Source: UBA2040 sp963977135 (GTDB lineage: Bacteria; Bacteroidota; Bacteroidia; Flavobacteriales_D; Crocinitomicaceae). From it: DNA of 64,000 nucleotides. The notes below the pieces were generated by a model that had not been told where the DNA came from, ran no database searches, and saw nothing but the letters and a program-made list of their open reading frames with translations. The stretch covers positions 1-64,000 of the forward strand of contig CAXBNN010000009.1 of assembly GCA_963977135.1 (NCBI GenBank). Reading direction: 5' to 3'. Shown one piece after another: positions 32,611 through 41,984 of the stretch. The translations under genes were made by a program, and so were the position numbers. Position 1 is the first letter of the stretch; each line of letters starts with the position of its first letter.

Positions 32611-34502
32611 CGCTCATACCACATTTGAAACATCAACAAATACCATAATTTGGAATCTAGTTCCTTTCTCCCGCTAAAAAAACGACTTTTTAAGTTCGAA
32701 ACTGCTGTCCAATTGAATAGACCTTGCTCTTTTATTTTAGATTCACTTATATATTCTTCGACGTGATTTTTTAATTCATTTTGCATCCAATTGGCAATAG
32801 GAATAGCGAAACCCATTTTGGGTCTATCCATCATTTCTTTTGGAATATACTGATGAACTATTTCTTTTAAAATGTATTTCTTTTCTCCGTTTCTATATTT
32901 GAAATCATCAGGTAATTGAGCAGAAAATTCGATGATTCGATGATCCAAGAGTGGTTCGCGACCTTCTAAACTTACCGTCATTGATGCTCGATCGACTTTT
33001 TGTAAAATATCGTCAACCAAGTACGTTTGATAGTCAATTGCCATCATATACGAGAGCGGAGACTGGAGTGCAGATTTCAATTCTTTACTAATGTATGCAG
33101 TTGTTGGAAAGTGAATTGATTCCTGCATGAGTTCCATCAGTTGTTTGTCCGTAAATTGCTGACTAACACTCAACATAATACTTTCTGAACTTGGGTCTCG
33201 TAAGATTCCTTTGAGCTTTTCGTATCTGTTGTGGAAATTGTATTTATCTCGCAATACGGGTAATTTTTCGCTTGAAACCTTATCCATCAAATAGGCGGTT
33301 CCTTTTCGGGCAAAGCTTGGGATTTTATTTAGTTTCTTCTGATATCGACTTAAAAAATCATATCGATTGTAACCAGCAAAGGTTTCATCGCCACCATCTG
33401 CACTTAAAGCAACTGTAACGTGTTCTCTAGCCATTTTACTGACCAAAGTGGTTGGAATAGCGCTGCTATCTGCAAACGGTTCGTCATAATTAAACGGAAG
33501 CTCATCTATTAGCTCTATCGCTTCCTTGGTTGTGCAATTGAATTCATAATGTTCTGTTCCCAAATGTTTGGCTACGTCTTTCGCATAAGGCGCTTCATTT
33601 AAGCCAATATCGGGAACGCCAATGGTGAATGTTTTAATTTTTTCGGATCGTTCTTTTTGTAATAATGCCGCAACACAAGCACTATCATAACCTCCACTGA
33701 GAAAAACGCCAACTGGAACATCAGAAACCATTCTGTAATCTACTGCAGATTGAATTATTTTTTCTGTCTCAACCTTTGCCTCGACGAAAGATAATTTACT
33801 TTTTGGTGCGTTGTAATAATCGTAAACGTTCCAGTATTGTTTTGTTTCACAAGTTTTTTTGTCAAGATTAAACGTAAGTGTGTGTCCAGCTTTTAACTTG
33901 TGGCAATTTTCAAAAATGCAGAGATCTGAAGGAACATTTCCAAATTGCATGAAAGCTCCAACAGCTGAAAGGTTCAATTCTTTCTTGAAATTTGGATGCT
34001 CGTGAAATGTTTTCAATTCTGAGCCGAAAAGAAATAAATCGTCCGTTTGGTAATAGAAAAATGGTTTTACTCCTGCGCGATCTCTAGCGCAAAAAAGTTG
34101 ATTTTTTTTCTTGTCATAGATGACAAAGGCAAACATGCCGATGAATCTTTCTAAGCATTTCTTACCCCAAACGGCATAGCTTTTTAGAATTACTTCTGTA
34201 TCTCCGTTGGTATGAAAAGATTCTCCAAGTTGCTCAAGTTCAGCACGAATTTCTTTGAAATTATAAATCTCACCGTTGAAAGTAATCCAGTTTCCATTGA
34301 CTTCCATGGGTTGTTTGGAGTGTTCAGAAAGATCAATAATAGACAAACGTCTATGACCAAAACCAAGTTGGAAATTTTTCATTTCCAGTATTTCCAGACC
34401 AAATCCATCTGGACCTCGATGAAACATTGTATCGGTCATTTTCTCCAAAATTTCTTTTGATGAATTTTTCTTGAAGTCAATAAAACCAGTTGTTCCGCAC
34501 AT
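32598..34502 (-). CDS. asnB: Asparagine synthase (glutamine-hydrolysing), polysaccharide-locus type
   Basis: 634 residues: N-terminal class-II glutaminase with the nucleophile Cys2 (MCGTTGF, about 1-195) and C-terminal ATP-pyrophosphatase domain with the PP-loop VFLSGGYDSACVAALL (about 262-277). The reaction makes asparagine or, in carbohydrate loci, amidates a uronic acid or other carboxyl sugar with ammonia from glutamine. In this position, between glycosyltransferases and the amidotransferase trio, amidation of a sugar is more likely than asparagine supply; this is inference. It overlaps the next GT gene by 13 bases. Confidence 0.88.
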   Translation of the reverse strand: MCGTTGFIDFKKNSSKEILEKMTDTMFHRGPDGFGLEILEMKNFQLGFGHRRLSIIDLSEHSKQPMEVNGNWITFNGEIYNFKEIRAELEQLGESFHTNGDTEVILKSYAVWGKKCLERFIGMFAFVIYDKKKNQLFCARDRAGVKPFFYYQTDDLFLFGSELKTFHEHPNFKKELNLSAVGAFMQFGNVPSDLCIFENCHKLKAGHTLTFNLDKKTCETKQYWNVYDYYNAPKSKLSFVEAKVETEKIIQSAVDYRMVSDVPVGVFLSGGYDSACVAALLQKERSEKIKTFTIGVPDIGLNEAPYAKDVAKHLGTEHYEFNCTTKEAIELIDELPFNYDEPFADSSAIPTTLVSKMAREHVTVALSADGGDETFAGYNRYDFLSRYQKKLNKIPSFARKGTAYLMDKVSSEKLPVLRDKYNFHNRYEKLKGILRDPSSESIMLSVSQQFTDKQLMELMQESIHFPTTAYISKELKSALQSPLSYMMAIDYQTYLVDDILQKVDRASMTVSLEGREPLLDHRIIEFSAQLPDDFKYRNGEKKYILKEIVHQYIPKEMMDRPKMGFAIPIANWMQNELKNHVEEYISESKIKEQGLFNWTAVSNLKSRFFSGRKELDSKLWYLLMFQMWYERWMK

Positions 34503-34517
34503 TGCTTTCTAAGCTAT

Positions 34518-35645
34518 TTAGCCAAAGTATTTACGATACAAATCGTATAGTTTTGTCAATCGTTTTTCGTCATTAGGATAATCGCGATACGTTTTTACCG
34601 GAAGTTTCATGATTTCCTCAAATTGTTCGACCGAAATCTCAAACTTCTTAGCAATATAAGCTTTTTCAGCATCTATTGTTTCGGGATTGTAGGACAATTT
34701 TTTTAATTCTTCAATTGCTTCCTCACGCTTTGCTGTCCCTGCACAAATTTGTGTAGCATAAGTGGCTCTTCGGTAATCAATTCCGAACTTAACAGGTTGT
34801 ATATACGATTGAACGAATCCGGTAAATTTACTTTCGTAATGCTTTCCGCCGTAATATTTCCAACCCAACTCTTCTTTAAGAAATGCCATGGCTTTATCTT
34901 TATCATAGGGCAGATAATTGAGCAAATACATCATTTTGATGCCTTTTACGAATTTGAAATAAATTTCTTTTTTAAAATCAAACGTAGGAAAGGTTTTCAG
35001 TTTTTTTGAACCAAATTGCTTTTGAATACTGTTCAATAATTTTGAATCTTTTGGGTCGTAAAACCAACTATTTGGTAAGATTCCTTCAGTTGCAAAGTTA
35101 CCTCCAGAAATAATGTATTTAATATTATTTTCTGCTGCTATTCGGTGTAATGCTCCTGGAATTGCTATATCGGTTGGGATTTCCATTTCAACAATTGAAG
35201 CTTTCAAAAAAGAAAGCTGTAAATCCTTGAACTCCTCCCAATTGAGTACGTAACTTTGGTAGTCAATGTCCAATTTTCCACATACATTTTTAATATTTTG
35301 AACAGCTTCTTCTGAGTTCCAACCGTTGTCGAGATGCACAGCCAAAGATCTTAATCCTAGTTTTTTACACTGGTAAGCAACATAAGAACTGTCAACTCCT
35401 CCGCTAACGCCGATAAGGCAATCGTATTCGTTGTTTTTACCTTTTTCCTGAATATTTTTCACCCATTCAGCGAGTTGTTTGTCGCTTTCAGTGCCAACAT
35501 AAGAACGCTTGGCTGTTTTGGTTAAAAACTCTGTACAATGATTGCAATTTCCCTCATTGTCGAACTCAATAAAAGGATCGCTCGTATCCATTACGCAGCG
35601 CTGACAAATTTGGTATTCTCTATCCGACATTCGGTGATTTTTCAA
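34518..35645 (-). CDS. N-acetyl sugar amidotransferase (WbpG/PseA-like)
   Basis: 375 residues. It starts with a zinc cluster ICQRCVMDTSDP..CNHC (four Cys, about 12-38) followed by the PP-loop LIGVSGGVDSSYVAYQC (about 79-95), the signature of the WbpG/PseA family that turns N-acetyl groups of nucleotide sugars into acetamidino groups. The ammonia is supplied by HisH2/HisF2-type partners, and both genes follow directly (35642-36406 and 36409-37029). The pathway product would be an acetamidino-uronic or nonulosonic acid in the surface polysaccharide. It overlaps the HisF-like gene by four bases. Confidence 0.9.
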   Translation of the reverse strand: MKNHRMSDREYQICQRCVMDTSDPFIEFDNEGNCNHCTEFLTKTAKRSYVGTESDKQLAEWVKNIQEKGKNNEYDCLIGVSGGVDSSYVAYQCKKLGLRSLAVHLDNGWNSEEAVQNIKNVCGKLDIDYQSYVLNWEEFKDLQLSFLKASIVEMEIPTDIAIPGALHRIAAENNIKYIISGGNFATEGILPNSWFYDPKDSKLLNSIQKQFGSKKLKTFPTFDFKKEIYFKFVKGIKMMYLLNYLPYDKDKAMAFLKEELGWKYYGGKHYESKFTGFVQSYIQPVKFGIDYRRATYATQICAGTAKREEAIEELKKLSYNPETIDAEKAYIAKKFEISVEQFEEIMKLPVKTYRDYPNDEKRLTKLYDLYRKYFG

Positions 35646-36406
35646 AGGCTAAAAATACGAGTTAATTCTGTTTTGTCAGGATAATTGACTAGAACACCGC
35701 GTTTTTTACTTTGGTAAATAAATAAACTTCCAGCCGCCATGGCATTCGCATTTCCGTCAAAATAAGCGGATTTCAAATCATTAATTGTTCCTGCTCCACC
35801 CAAGGCAACAACTGGAATAGTAACTGAATTTGAAATTTCGGCTGTTAAATTCAAATCATAACCTTCCATTTTACCGTCCATATCTATAGATTGAATGATA
35901 ATCTCACCAGCGCCTTTTTGCGCCATTAGTTTGGCAAATTCAACAGCTGAGTATGAATGAGACTTAGTACCGTTTAGCGTATATGTTTTTTGTTTTCCAA
36001 AAAGATTTTTTTTCACATCTATACAAACAGTTATGGTTGAAGACCCGAAATTCTCGACAGCTATTCTTATAAAATCAGGATTTTCAAAAGCTACAGTTGA
36101 AAGAACAACTTTTTCGGCTCCTGCAGCAATTAATTTTTGAATGTCGTCAATAGTTCTAATTCCACCACCAACGCCGAAAGGCATATTTGTTTCTTCAGCA
36201 AGTTTTTTAACGAAGTCTATAGAAATTAATCGTTTTTCTTTTGAAGCTTGCGTATCCAAGAATATCAGTTCATCGGCTTTTAAATCGTTGAATATTTTTA
36301 CAGCATTTATTGGGTCGCCTATGTACTTATGGTTTTTGAACTGAATCGACTTTACCAAAGCTTTATTTTTGATAAGTAAAACAGGAATGATTCTCGGTCG
36401 AAACAT
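35642..36406 (-). CDS. HisF2-type cyclase subunit for acetamidino sugar synthesis
   Basis: 254 residues, TIM barrel of the HisF family, but with the catalytic Asp11 of histidine-pathway HisF replaced by Leu (IIPVLLIKNK, Leu11); Asp130 is kept (VCIDVKK). This is the pattern of the LPS-associated HisF2/WbpH-like group, which channels ammonia from HisH2 to the WbpG-like enzyme instead of cyclising a histidine precursor. No other his gene is present. Gene order amidotransferase, HisF-like, HisH-like, with overlap by four bases, supports it. Confidence 0.85.
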   Translation of the reverse strand: MFRPRIIPVLLIKNKALVKSIQFKNHKYIGDPINAVKIFNDLKADELIFLDTQASKEKRLISIDFVKKLAEETNMPFGVGGGIRTIDDIQKLIAAGAEKVVLSTVAFENPDFIRIAVENFGSSTITVCIDVKKNLFGKQKTYTLNGTKSHSYSAVEFAKLMAQKGAGEIIIQSIDMDGKMEGYDLNLTAEISNSVTIPVVALGGAGTINDLKSAYFDGNANAMAAGSLFIYQSKKRGVLVNYPDKTELTRIFSL

Positions 36407-36408
36407 AT

Positions 36409-37029
36409 TTACAGGTCTATGAAGTTTTGAAAAACTTGATCGCCGACATCATGACTTTTTTCAGGATGATATTGTAAACCAAATATATTTTCCTTCTGAA
36501 AACCCGAGACGAATAAGTGTGAGTAATCAGTAATGTTGATAGCGAATTTCTCATCTTTTAACTCAACGTGATAAGCATGGACAAAGTAAAATTCGGCGTC
36601 ATCTGAAACATTTTTCATTAATGCAGAATTGTTTTTTAATTGCACCGAATTCCAGCCCATGTGAGGGACTTTGAATTTTTGTTTATCAGAAACATCAAAT
36701 CGTTTTACTTTCCCAGCTATCCAAGAAAGACCTTCAACATTTCCTTCTTCGCTCCATTCACACATCAATTGCATGCCTAAACAAATACCGAGAACTGGAA
36801 TTTTTTTCTCAAGAACTAGTTCATTTAAAATGGGAAGTAAATTGAGCTGGTTTAAATTTTCCATTGCCTTATTGAAATGGCCAACTCCTGGAAGTATAAG
36901 TTTGTCTGCTGTTCGAATTTCGTCAACATTGGAACTAACTATTGAATTGGCTTTTAAACGATCTAACTTTCGTTTAACGGAGTTTAAATTTCCCATTCCA
37001 TAATCCACGATGACTATTCGTTGCGACAT
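36409..37029 (-). CDS. HisH2-type glutamine amidotransferase subunit
   Basis: About 206 residues from the ATG at 37029 (MSQRIVIVDYGMGN is the conserved start; the longer frame from 37065 adds 12 residues). Class I glutaminase with Cys in GICLGMQLMC (about 82) and the His-Glu pair in YHPEKSHD (about 187-190). It hydrolyses glutamine and passes ammonia to the HisF-like subunit. It is three bases from it, and serves the WbpG-like amidotransferase in the same operon. Confidence 0.88.
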   Translation of the reverse strand: MSQRIVIVDYGMGNLNSVKRKLDRLKANSIVSSNVDEIRTADKLILPGVGHFNKAMENLNQLNLLPILNELVLEKKIPVLGICLGMQLMCEWSEEGNVEGLSWIAGKVKRFDVSDKQKFKVPHMGWNSVQLKNNSALMKNVSDDAEFYFVHAYHVELKDEKFAINITDYSHLFVSGFQKENIFGLQYHPEKSHDVGDQVFQNFIDL

Positions 37030-37083
37030 GTTGCGAAGATAAGGAAAAGGGTTGGTGACTTTCAATTGAATTCTTCAAAACTC

Positions 37084-38412
37084 TCAACAAAGCGTTTTTA
37101 TCAATTCAGCAAACTTTTCAACTTGAATTTTTCTAGAATAATTTTCTGTGTTTTTTGAATGACACTGGATTGCACGATTGATCGCAAATTCTTGAGCTAA
37201 TTCCGCTAGAACTTGCCCCAAATGTGCTGAATTAATAATTGCAACACCTGAATTTGTTAGTTTAATGAGTTCTTCCTGCAGTTTATTGCTTTGTGATTCA
37301 ACTGCTTTTAAAGGGAAATAGGTTGATTTTAATTCCTCAGCTTTTTTGTCAGCAGTAAAGCAAAGTAAAATTTTACGCTTTAACCCCATGTAATCGAATA
37401 TTTTAGTGCCCAATATCGAAAAGTGATTAAACAATAAAAGGACATTGCAAGCGGCTAATTTCTCAAGTAATTCAGGATTTGGGATCCTTGGAAAGATAAA
37501 AGTAGAATCTAATAATTCAGGGTATTTAGAGACGATTTTATCTTTTAATTCATCCTCAATATTTACTCCGTAAAAGTGAAGTTCAATTAGTTGATTTGGG
37601 TTAGTTTTTATGAATGATACCATCGTTTCCAAGAAACTATCAATAGGGTTCCAGAAGAAAATGGAACCAGCAAAACCAATACGCAGCACATCGGAATTTT
37701 GCTTAATCTCTTTCACTTTAGCCATGGCTTCTGAATCGTAGCCATTTGGAATGATTCGGATGTTTTTTTGAAGAGTAAGATCTTCGATTTTTACTTTCAA
37801 TAAATCGGATACTGTCACAACCGCATTTGCAGAACTTACTATTCTTTTTTCCCAAAAACGATTCCATTTTTTCTCAAAGAAAGTGCCGTTATTTTCATAG
37901 TCATGAGACCAAGGGTCACGATAATCGGCTATCCATGGAGTTTGGTACTTTGAGCTTAGCTGTTTAGCATATTTGAATAAAACAAATGGATCGCCAGTGG
38001 CAATTATACAATCAACTTTATTTTTAGAAAGGTATTCGTTCGCTGCTTGATAGAGTCCTCTTTTTGTTCCAATTGGTAAAATGAATTGAAAAATTTCAAA
38101 ATACGCAGTTAGTATTTTGCGAATCAATCGAAATCTGTTTTCACCATATTTTAAAAGAAGTCTATTGGATAAGTTGGGTTGATAAGCTGATTTAATAATC
38201 GTTCCTTCGGGTAAATTTTCTATCAAAGTTGAATTCGACTCACCTTTGTCTACATAATCCAAAAAGTTGCCGTGTTTGTTACTCCATTGACGAGTAATAA
38301 CAATAGGTTCCAAGTCCTGACTCTTAAAATGATCCAACCAAGCTTTTGGTCGAAGTCCACCTACTGAAACGTAAGGAGGAAAGTCATAGGCTAGAATTAG
38401 GACTTTCTTCAT
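37084..38412 (-). CDS. GT4-family glycosyltransferase
   Basis: 442 residues. Start VLILAYDFPPYVSVGGLRP is the classic N-terminus of WbuB/WbnE-like GT4 enzymes, with an acceptor domain to about 210 and a donor domain containing LRIGFAGSIFFWNP (about 245) and a C-terminal catalytic part (FDYMGLKRKILLC, about 345). Sugar donor and acceptor are unknown. Overlaps the previous GT gene by four bases. Confidence 0.85.
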   Translation of the reverse strand: MKKVLILAYDFPPYVSVGGLRPKAWLDHFKSQDLEPIVITRQWSNKHGNFLDYVDKGESNSTLIENLPEGTIIKSAYQPNLSNRLLLKYGENRFRLIRKILTAYFEIFQFILPIGTKRGLYQAANEYLSKNKVDCIIATGDPFVLFKYAKQLSSKYQTPWIADYRDPWSHDYENNGTFFEKKWNRFWEKRIVSSANAVVTVSDLLKVKIEDLTLQKNIRIIPNGYDSEAMAKVKEIKQNSDVLRIGFAGSIFFWNPIDSFLETMVSFIKTNPNQLIELHFYGVNIEDELKDKIVSKYPELLDSTFIFPRIPNPELLEKLAACNVLLLFNHFSILGTKIFDYMGLKRKILLCFTADKKAEELKSTYFPLKAVESQSNKLQEELIKLTNSGVAIINSAHLGQVLAELAQEFAINRAIQCHSKNTENYSRKIQVEKFAELIKTLC

Positions 38413-39677
38413 GATTCTTTGCCTTTTAAAAGATGAGCAAACTCCTTATAATTAGCCGAAGCATTGAATTTATTTTCCCATTGTTTCAATGCCATTTTTT
38501 TCATTTCTAGTTTAGCATCAATCGACAAGGAAAAGTATTTTTCTAAAGTATTTTTCACTTCTTCTGCATCAGGTTTTTCTGATAATAGAATTCCACAGTC
38601 AGGACTAATTAATTCTAGAATTCCACCAATATTTGGTCCAACAACAGGAATTCCTACTGATAGAGCTTCCATCATAGAAACAGGAATTCCTTCAGAAGCA
38701 CTAGTGTTTATGAGTAAATCAATTTCTTCCGTTTCTAGAAACTGCTTAATTTCAGCGTTTGGAATGGTTCCTTTAAAAGTTACCGTATTTTCAAAATCTG
38801 CTATACTAGCTTTCGCTACTTGATGAATTTTTTGAGCGTACAAATCTTCTCCATCGCCAATATGTGTCCAATGGAATGGGACTTCCAATTTCGCTAAAGC
38901 CTCGATTAATAATTCGATATTTTTTACTGGGCTGAGAAATGCAATTGAGAGAATATTGAGCTTTTCATTCTCACCCATTTTATCATTAAATTTCAAGGAT
39001 GAGGTTCCCAATCTTGCTACTTTAATATTAGATTGATCTGAAATTTTGAAATTCTCTAAAATGTAATTTTTAGCATTTTCAGATATTGGAAAAAACCCAT
39101 TAAGTTTTAATATAATCCGTTTGCGATAGGGCAAAAATGGCGGATTGTGTCTTTCCTCATAAACATCCCAACCATGAGCTCTTGAGTAGATTTTATATTT
39201 TTCAGATGTACTTTTCAACTTCGTTAATCCTAAGGTAAATTCATTCAACCAATAAGAATAAAGAATAATATTCTCGGGTTGAATGCCTCTTTTTGTTAGA
39301 AAACTCGTTAAGCTTTTTTCGAAAAGACTCGATCGACTTTCATAATAAAGAACACTTTTTAAAGCCTGTATTTTATCAGCAAGTTTGAAATTAGGTTTTC
39401 TTGATTTTAACTCAGAAAATAGTTCAAAAGGCTTCAGCTTAAAAACGGAAGAAGTTTTTTCTGACAAAGAAACGGATGTTTCTAACTCAACTAACTCAAC
39501 ATTTTCCGGAACTTGAAAGTAAATTTTCTTGTCTTGAAGCAAATGAGTATCGGTCAGAAAGACAATTATTTTTGTAAAATGTTGACTTAAAACCAATAAT
39601 TCTTCATGAAAAAAAGATTCGGATAAGGCATACGGATAATGCACGCCTACAATGCCAAGAATCTTTTGATTTTCCAT
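38409..39677 (-). CDS. GT4-family glycosyltransferase
   Basis: 422 residues. N-terminal part ILGIVGVHYPYALSESFFHEE is typical of GT4 of polysaccharide loci, and the C-terminal half has SIAFLSPVKNIELLIEALAKL, HIGDGEDL and NTSASEGIPVSMMEALSVG (about 330), a GT4 E-x7-E region. It transfers a sugar in the cytoplasm. A four-base overlap with the next GT indicates coupled translation. Confidence 0.85.
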   Translation of the reverse strand: MENQKILGIVGVHYPYALSESFFHEELLVLSQHFTKIIVFLTDTHLLQDKKIYFQVPENVELVELETSVSLSEKTSSVFKLKPFELFSELKSRKPNFKLADKIQALKSVLYYESRSSLFEKSLTSFLTKRGIQPENIILYSYWLNEFTLGLTKLKSTSEKYKIYSRAHGWDVYEERHNPPFLPYRKRIILKLNGFFPISENAKNYILENFKISDQSNIKVARLGTSSLKFNDKMGENEKLNILSIAFLSPVKNIELLIEALAKLEVPFHWTHIGDGEDLYAQKIHQVAKASIADFENTVTFKGTIPNAEIKQFLETEEIDLLINTSASEGIPVSMMEALSVGIPVVGPNIGGILELISPDCGILLSEKPDAEEVKNTLEKYFSLSIDAKLEMKKMALKQWENKFNASANYKEFAHLLKGKES

Positions 39678-39732
39678 TTGTTTTTTACTTCTGCTAAATA
39701 TAGCAACGAATTATAGAACCGTTTTTACTAAT

Positions 39733-40833
39733 CTAGTTTTTCAAAGGGCTAAATTTCAATTTCAGTTTCAAAAAGTAACTTTCGAAATAGCGGTAAGAAA
39801 GAATACTTACCAATAAACTTAGACCAAGGGAGACGATAGGTTTAATAAGTAAAACTGAAAGTTGACTTTCAGGTAAATGAATTATATCGTCAAAAACTGT
39901 GTGGGTTATAAAATTGCAAATGACATGAAATAAATACAAACCGTAGGTGTACTTCCCAAGCCTTTCAAAAAATGGAATCTTTTTGAATTGAAATCGTTTG
40001 TTTTGAACTTGAAAAGCGATAATATATCCTATCAGTAACGCTATTAACGCAACGCTTAGATAGGAACCAATTCCATTAATCGATGCGTAAATGCTTCCAA
40101 AAAGCAAGAATAAAACTCCAATAAATAAACCAGTAGAGATGTTAGTCAGTTTTTCAATTCGGTTTTTGTGATAATAAACCAAATAACCAAACAACGCACC
40201 TGAAGAAAGATAAATCATACAATGAACCGTATTCTTGGCCACTAAATCAAAAGAATAGGAGATTAGCACGGAAGAAATTAGTGTAATGAGTACAGCTAAA
40301 CCAAATCTTTTCTTTGGAAAGAGTAAAAGGATCAGTGGCCAGAAAAGATAAAACTGCTCTTCCACGCTAACACTCCAAGTTGGTCCTAATCCAACTCCAA
40401 ATGGTAACGTTTCTTGTGCCAATTGATCGAAATTGCTTAGAAAAAGTGCATACATAATAGGGTTGGCTGTTTCCCCAGTAGGTAGATGAAGAACATACAA
40501 TCGTATGATTGGAAAAACAACAAATCCGAATATCAGTACGACAAAGTAGATAGGCCAAATGCGCAATACTCTGCGTAAATAAAAATGTTTTAAATTGAAA
40601 TAATTTTTCTCCTGTTGTTCTTTCAACATGAGAAAGGTGATTAAAAACCCACTTAGTACAAAGAAAATAGGCACCCCGAAACTGAAAAAATGAGAAAAGC
40701 TGATTGCAAATTTGAAGGCAGATGAATCCGCAATTATATCTGATTGAGTATAAAATGCATGAGCACAGAAAGTGGATAAAAAGGCAATTGTCCTAATACT
40801 ATCAAGGTTTTGAAATCTGAATTTTTCGCCCAT
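39733..40833 (-). CDS. OafA-type membrane acyltransferase
   Basis: 366 residues, about ten membrane helices, of the acyltransferase-3 family. The conserved His lies in TFCAHAFYT (about 21) and the family motif SVSVEEQFYLFWPL is at about 154-167. Such proteins transfer O-acetyl groups to sugar residues of surface polysaccharide in the inner membrane. A second member is at 45967-47079, with about the same motifs. It is six bases from the adjacent GT gene. Confidence 0.85.
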   Translation of the reverse strand: MGEKFRFQNLDSIRTIAFLSTFCAHAFYTQSDIIADSSAFKFAISFSHFFSFGVPIFFVLSGFLITFLMLKEQQEKNYFNLKHFYLRRVLRIWPIYFVVLIFGFVVFPIIRLYVLHLPTGETANPIMYALFLSNFDQLAQETLPFGVGLGPTWSVSVEEQFYLFWPLILLLFPKKRFGLAVLITLISSVLISYSFDLVAKNTVHCMIYLSSGALFGYLVYYHKNRIEKLTNISTGLFIGVLFLLFGSIYASINGIGSYLSVALIALLIGYIIAFQVQNKRFQFKKIPFFERLGKYTYGLYLFHVICNFITHTVFDDIIHLPESQLSVLLIKPIVSLGLSLLVSILSYRYFESYFLKLKLKFSPLKN

Positions 40834-40838
40834 AATTT

Positions 40839-41984
40839 CTATTTGGAAATAATTGATTGATAGAATGAGATCAATTCATCTGTTTTTGGTCCTATCGCAA
40901 ATTTAGAAGCAAATTGCTGAGCATTCTGAGAAAGACGTTTGTATAAAACTGAATCTTCCTTCAATTTCATGATTTTTCCCACGAATAAATCAGGGTTTTG
41001 CTCGTCGAAAATATATCCATTCTCATCGTGTTGAATAACATCAGAATTGCCTTTTCCATTCAAAATAATGCATGGTAAACCTGAAGCCATTGCTTCTAAT
41101 AGCACTAATCCAAAAGGTTCGTAATAAGCTGAATGTAGATAAATATGAGATTCATTTAACCATTCTTCAACATTGTCGACATTGCCTCTCAGGAAAATGC
41201 AATCCTCTAATTTTGCATCAGTTATAAGTGATTGAATTTTTGCCATTTCAACGCCAACACCAAGCAAGTTCATTTCAAAGTCAACCTTTTCTTCACGTAA
41301 TCTCTTGGCAATTTCAATTAGAAGCTGTTGATTTTTATATATGGCAAATCGACCCACATTAATCAATTTAATTTTCCCTTGAGGAATTTCAGTTGCACGG
41401 TTTGCATTTAAGAAACGGTTTAAATCAAATCCGTATTCTATCAATTTCACATTCCTTTTTAGAAATGACGGTACGTTTTTTTGATAATAGGCCAAAGTAT
41501 CTTTTGAATTGGCAATGAAATGACAATTCTTGTTCTTTCGATATTTGTTTTTGACAATTAAGTTCTTCTCAAAAAAATTGGTCAAAAGGGATTTTTGAGC
41601 GAATGTTTTCAATCCAAAGTTTAAAAATTCCTTCATATTATCATGACCGTGCGTAACGAACGCCACATTTTCGGGAACATATAAACTTGAATACAATTCA
41701 GAGCGAAACAAGTGGGTGTGAATGATGTCAGGCTGAAAATCGTCAACTATTTGTTTGTATTTTGAAAAATCAAAGTTGTTCTTCTTGCGAATGGATGGAA
41801 TATACGGCCCATCCAATTCAACGTAAGGAATATCGTTGGTAAGATAGCCGAAATCATTTCCGGGTTGAAGAATAATTAGTTTATAAACGATATGATTTCG
41901 TCTGTTGAATTCACGACACAAATCAATAACGTAGCGCTCGGCACCACCTTTTTCCAAAGACTTTAAAATGTGTAAAATCCTCAT
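40839..41984 (-). CDS. GT4-family glycosyltransferase
   Basis: 381 residues. It begins MRILHILKSLEKGGAERYV, a clear GT4 N-terminus, and has INVGRFAIYKNQQLLIEIAK (about 212) and YLHSAYYEPFGLVLLEAM (about 290), with the GT4 E-x7-E motif in YEPFGLVLLE. It overlaps the C5-epimerase gene by four bases. A sugar transfer to the growing glycan is inferred. Confidence 0.88.
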   Translation of the reverse strand: MRILHILKSLEKGGAERYVIDLCREFNRRNHIVYKLIILQPGNDFGYLTNDIPYVELDGPYIPSIRKKNNFDFSKYKQIVDDFQPDIIHTHLFRSELYSSLYVPENVAFVTHGHDNMKEFLNFGLKTFAQKSLLTNFFEKNLIVKNKYRKNKNCHFIANSKDTLAYYQKNVPSFLKRNVKLIEYGFDLNRFLNANRATEIPQGKIKLINVGRFAIYKNQQLLIEIAKRLREEKVDFEMNLLGVGVEMAKIQSLITDAKLEDCIFLRGNVDNVEEWLNESHIYLHSAYYEPFGLVLLEAMASGLPCIILNGKGNSDVIQHDENGYIFDEQNPDLFVGKIMKLKEDSVLYKRLSQNAQQFASKFAIGPKTDELISFYQSIISK

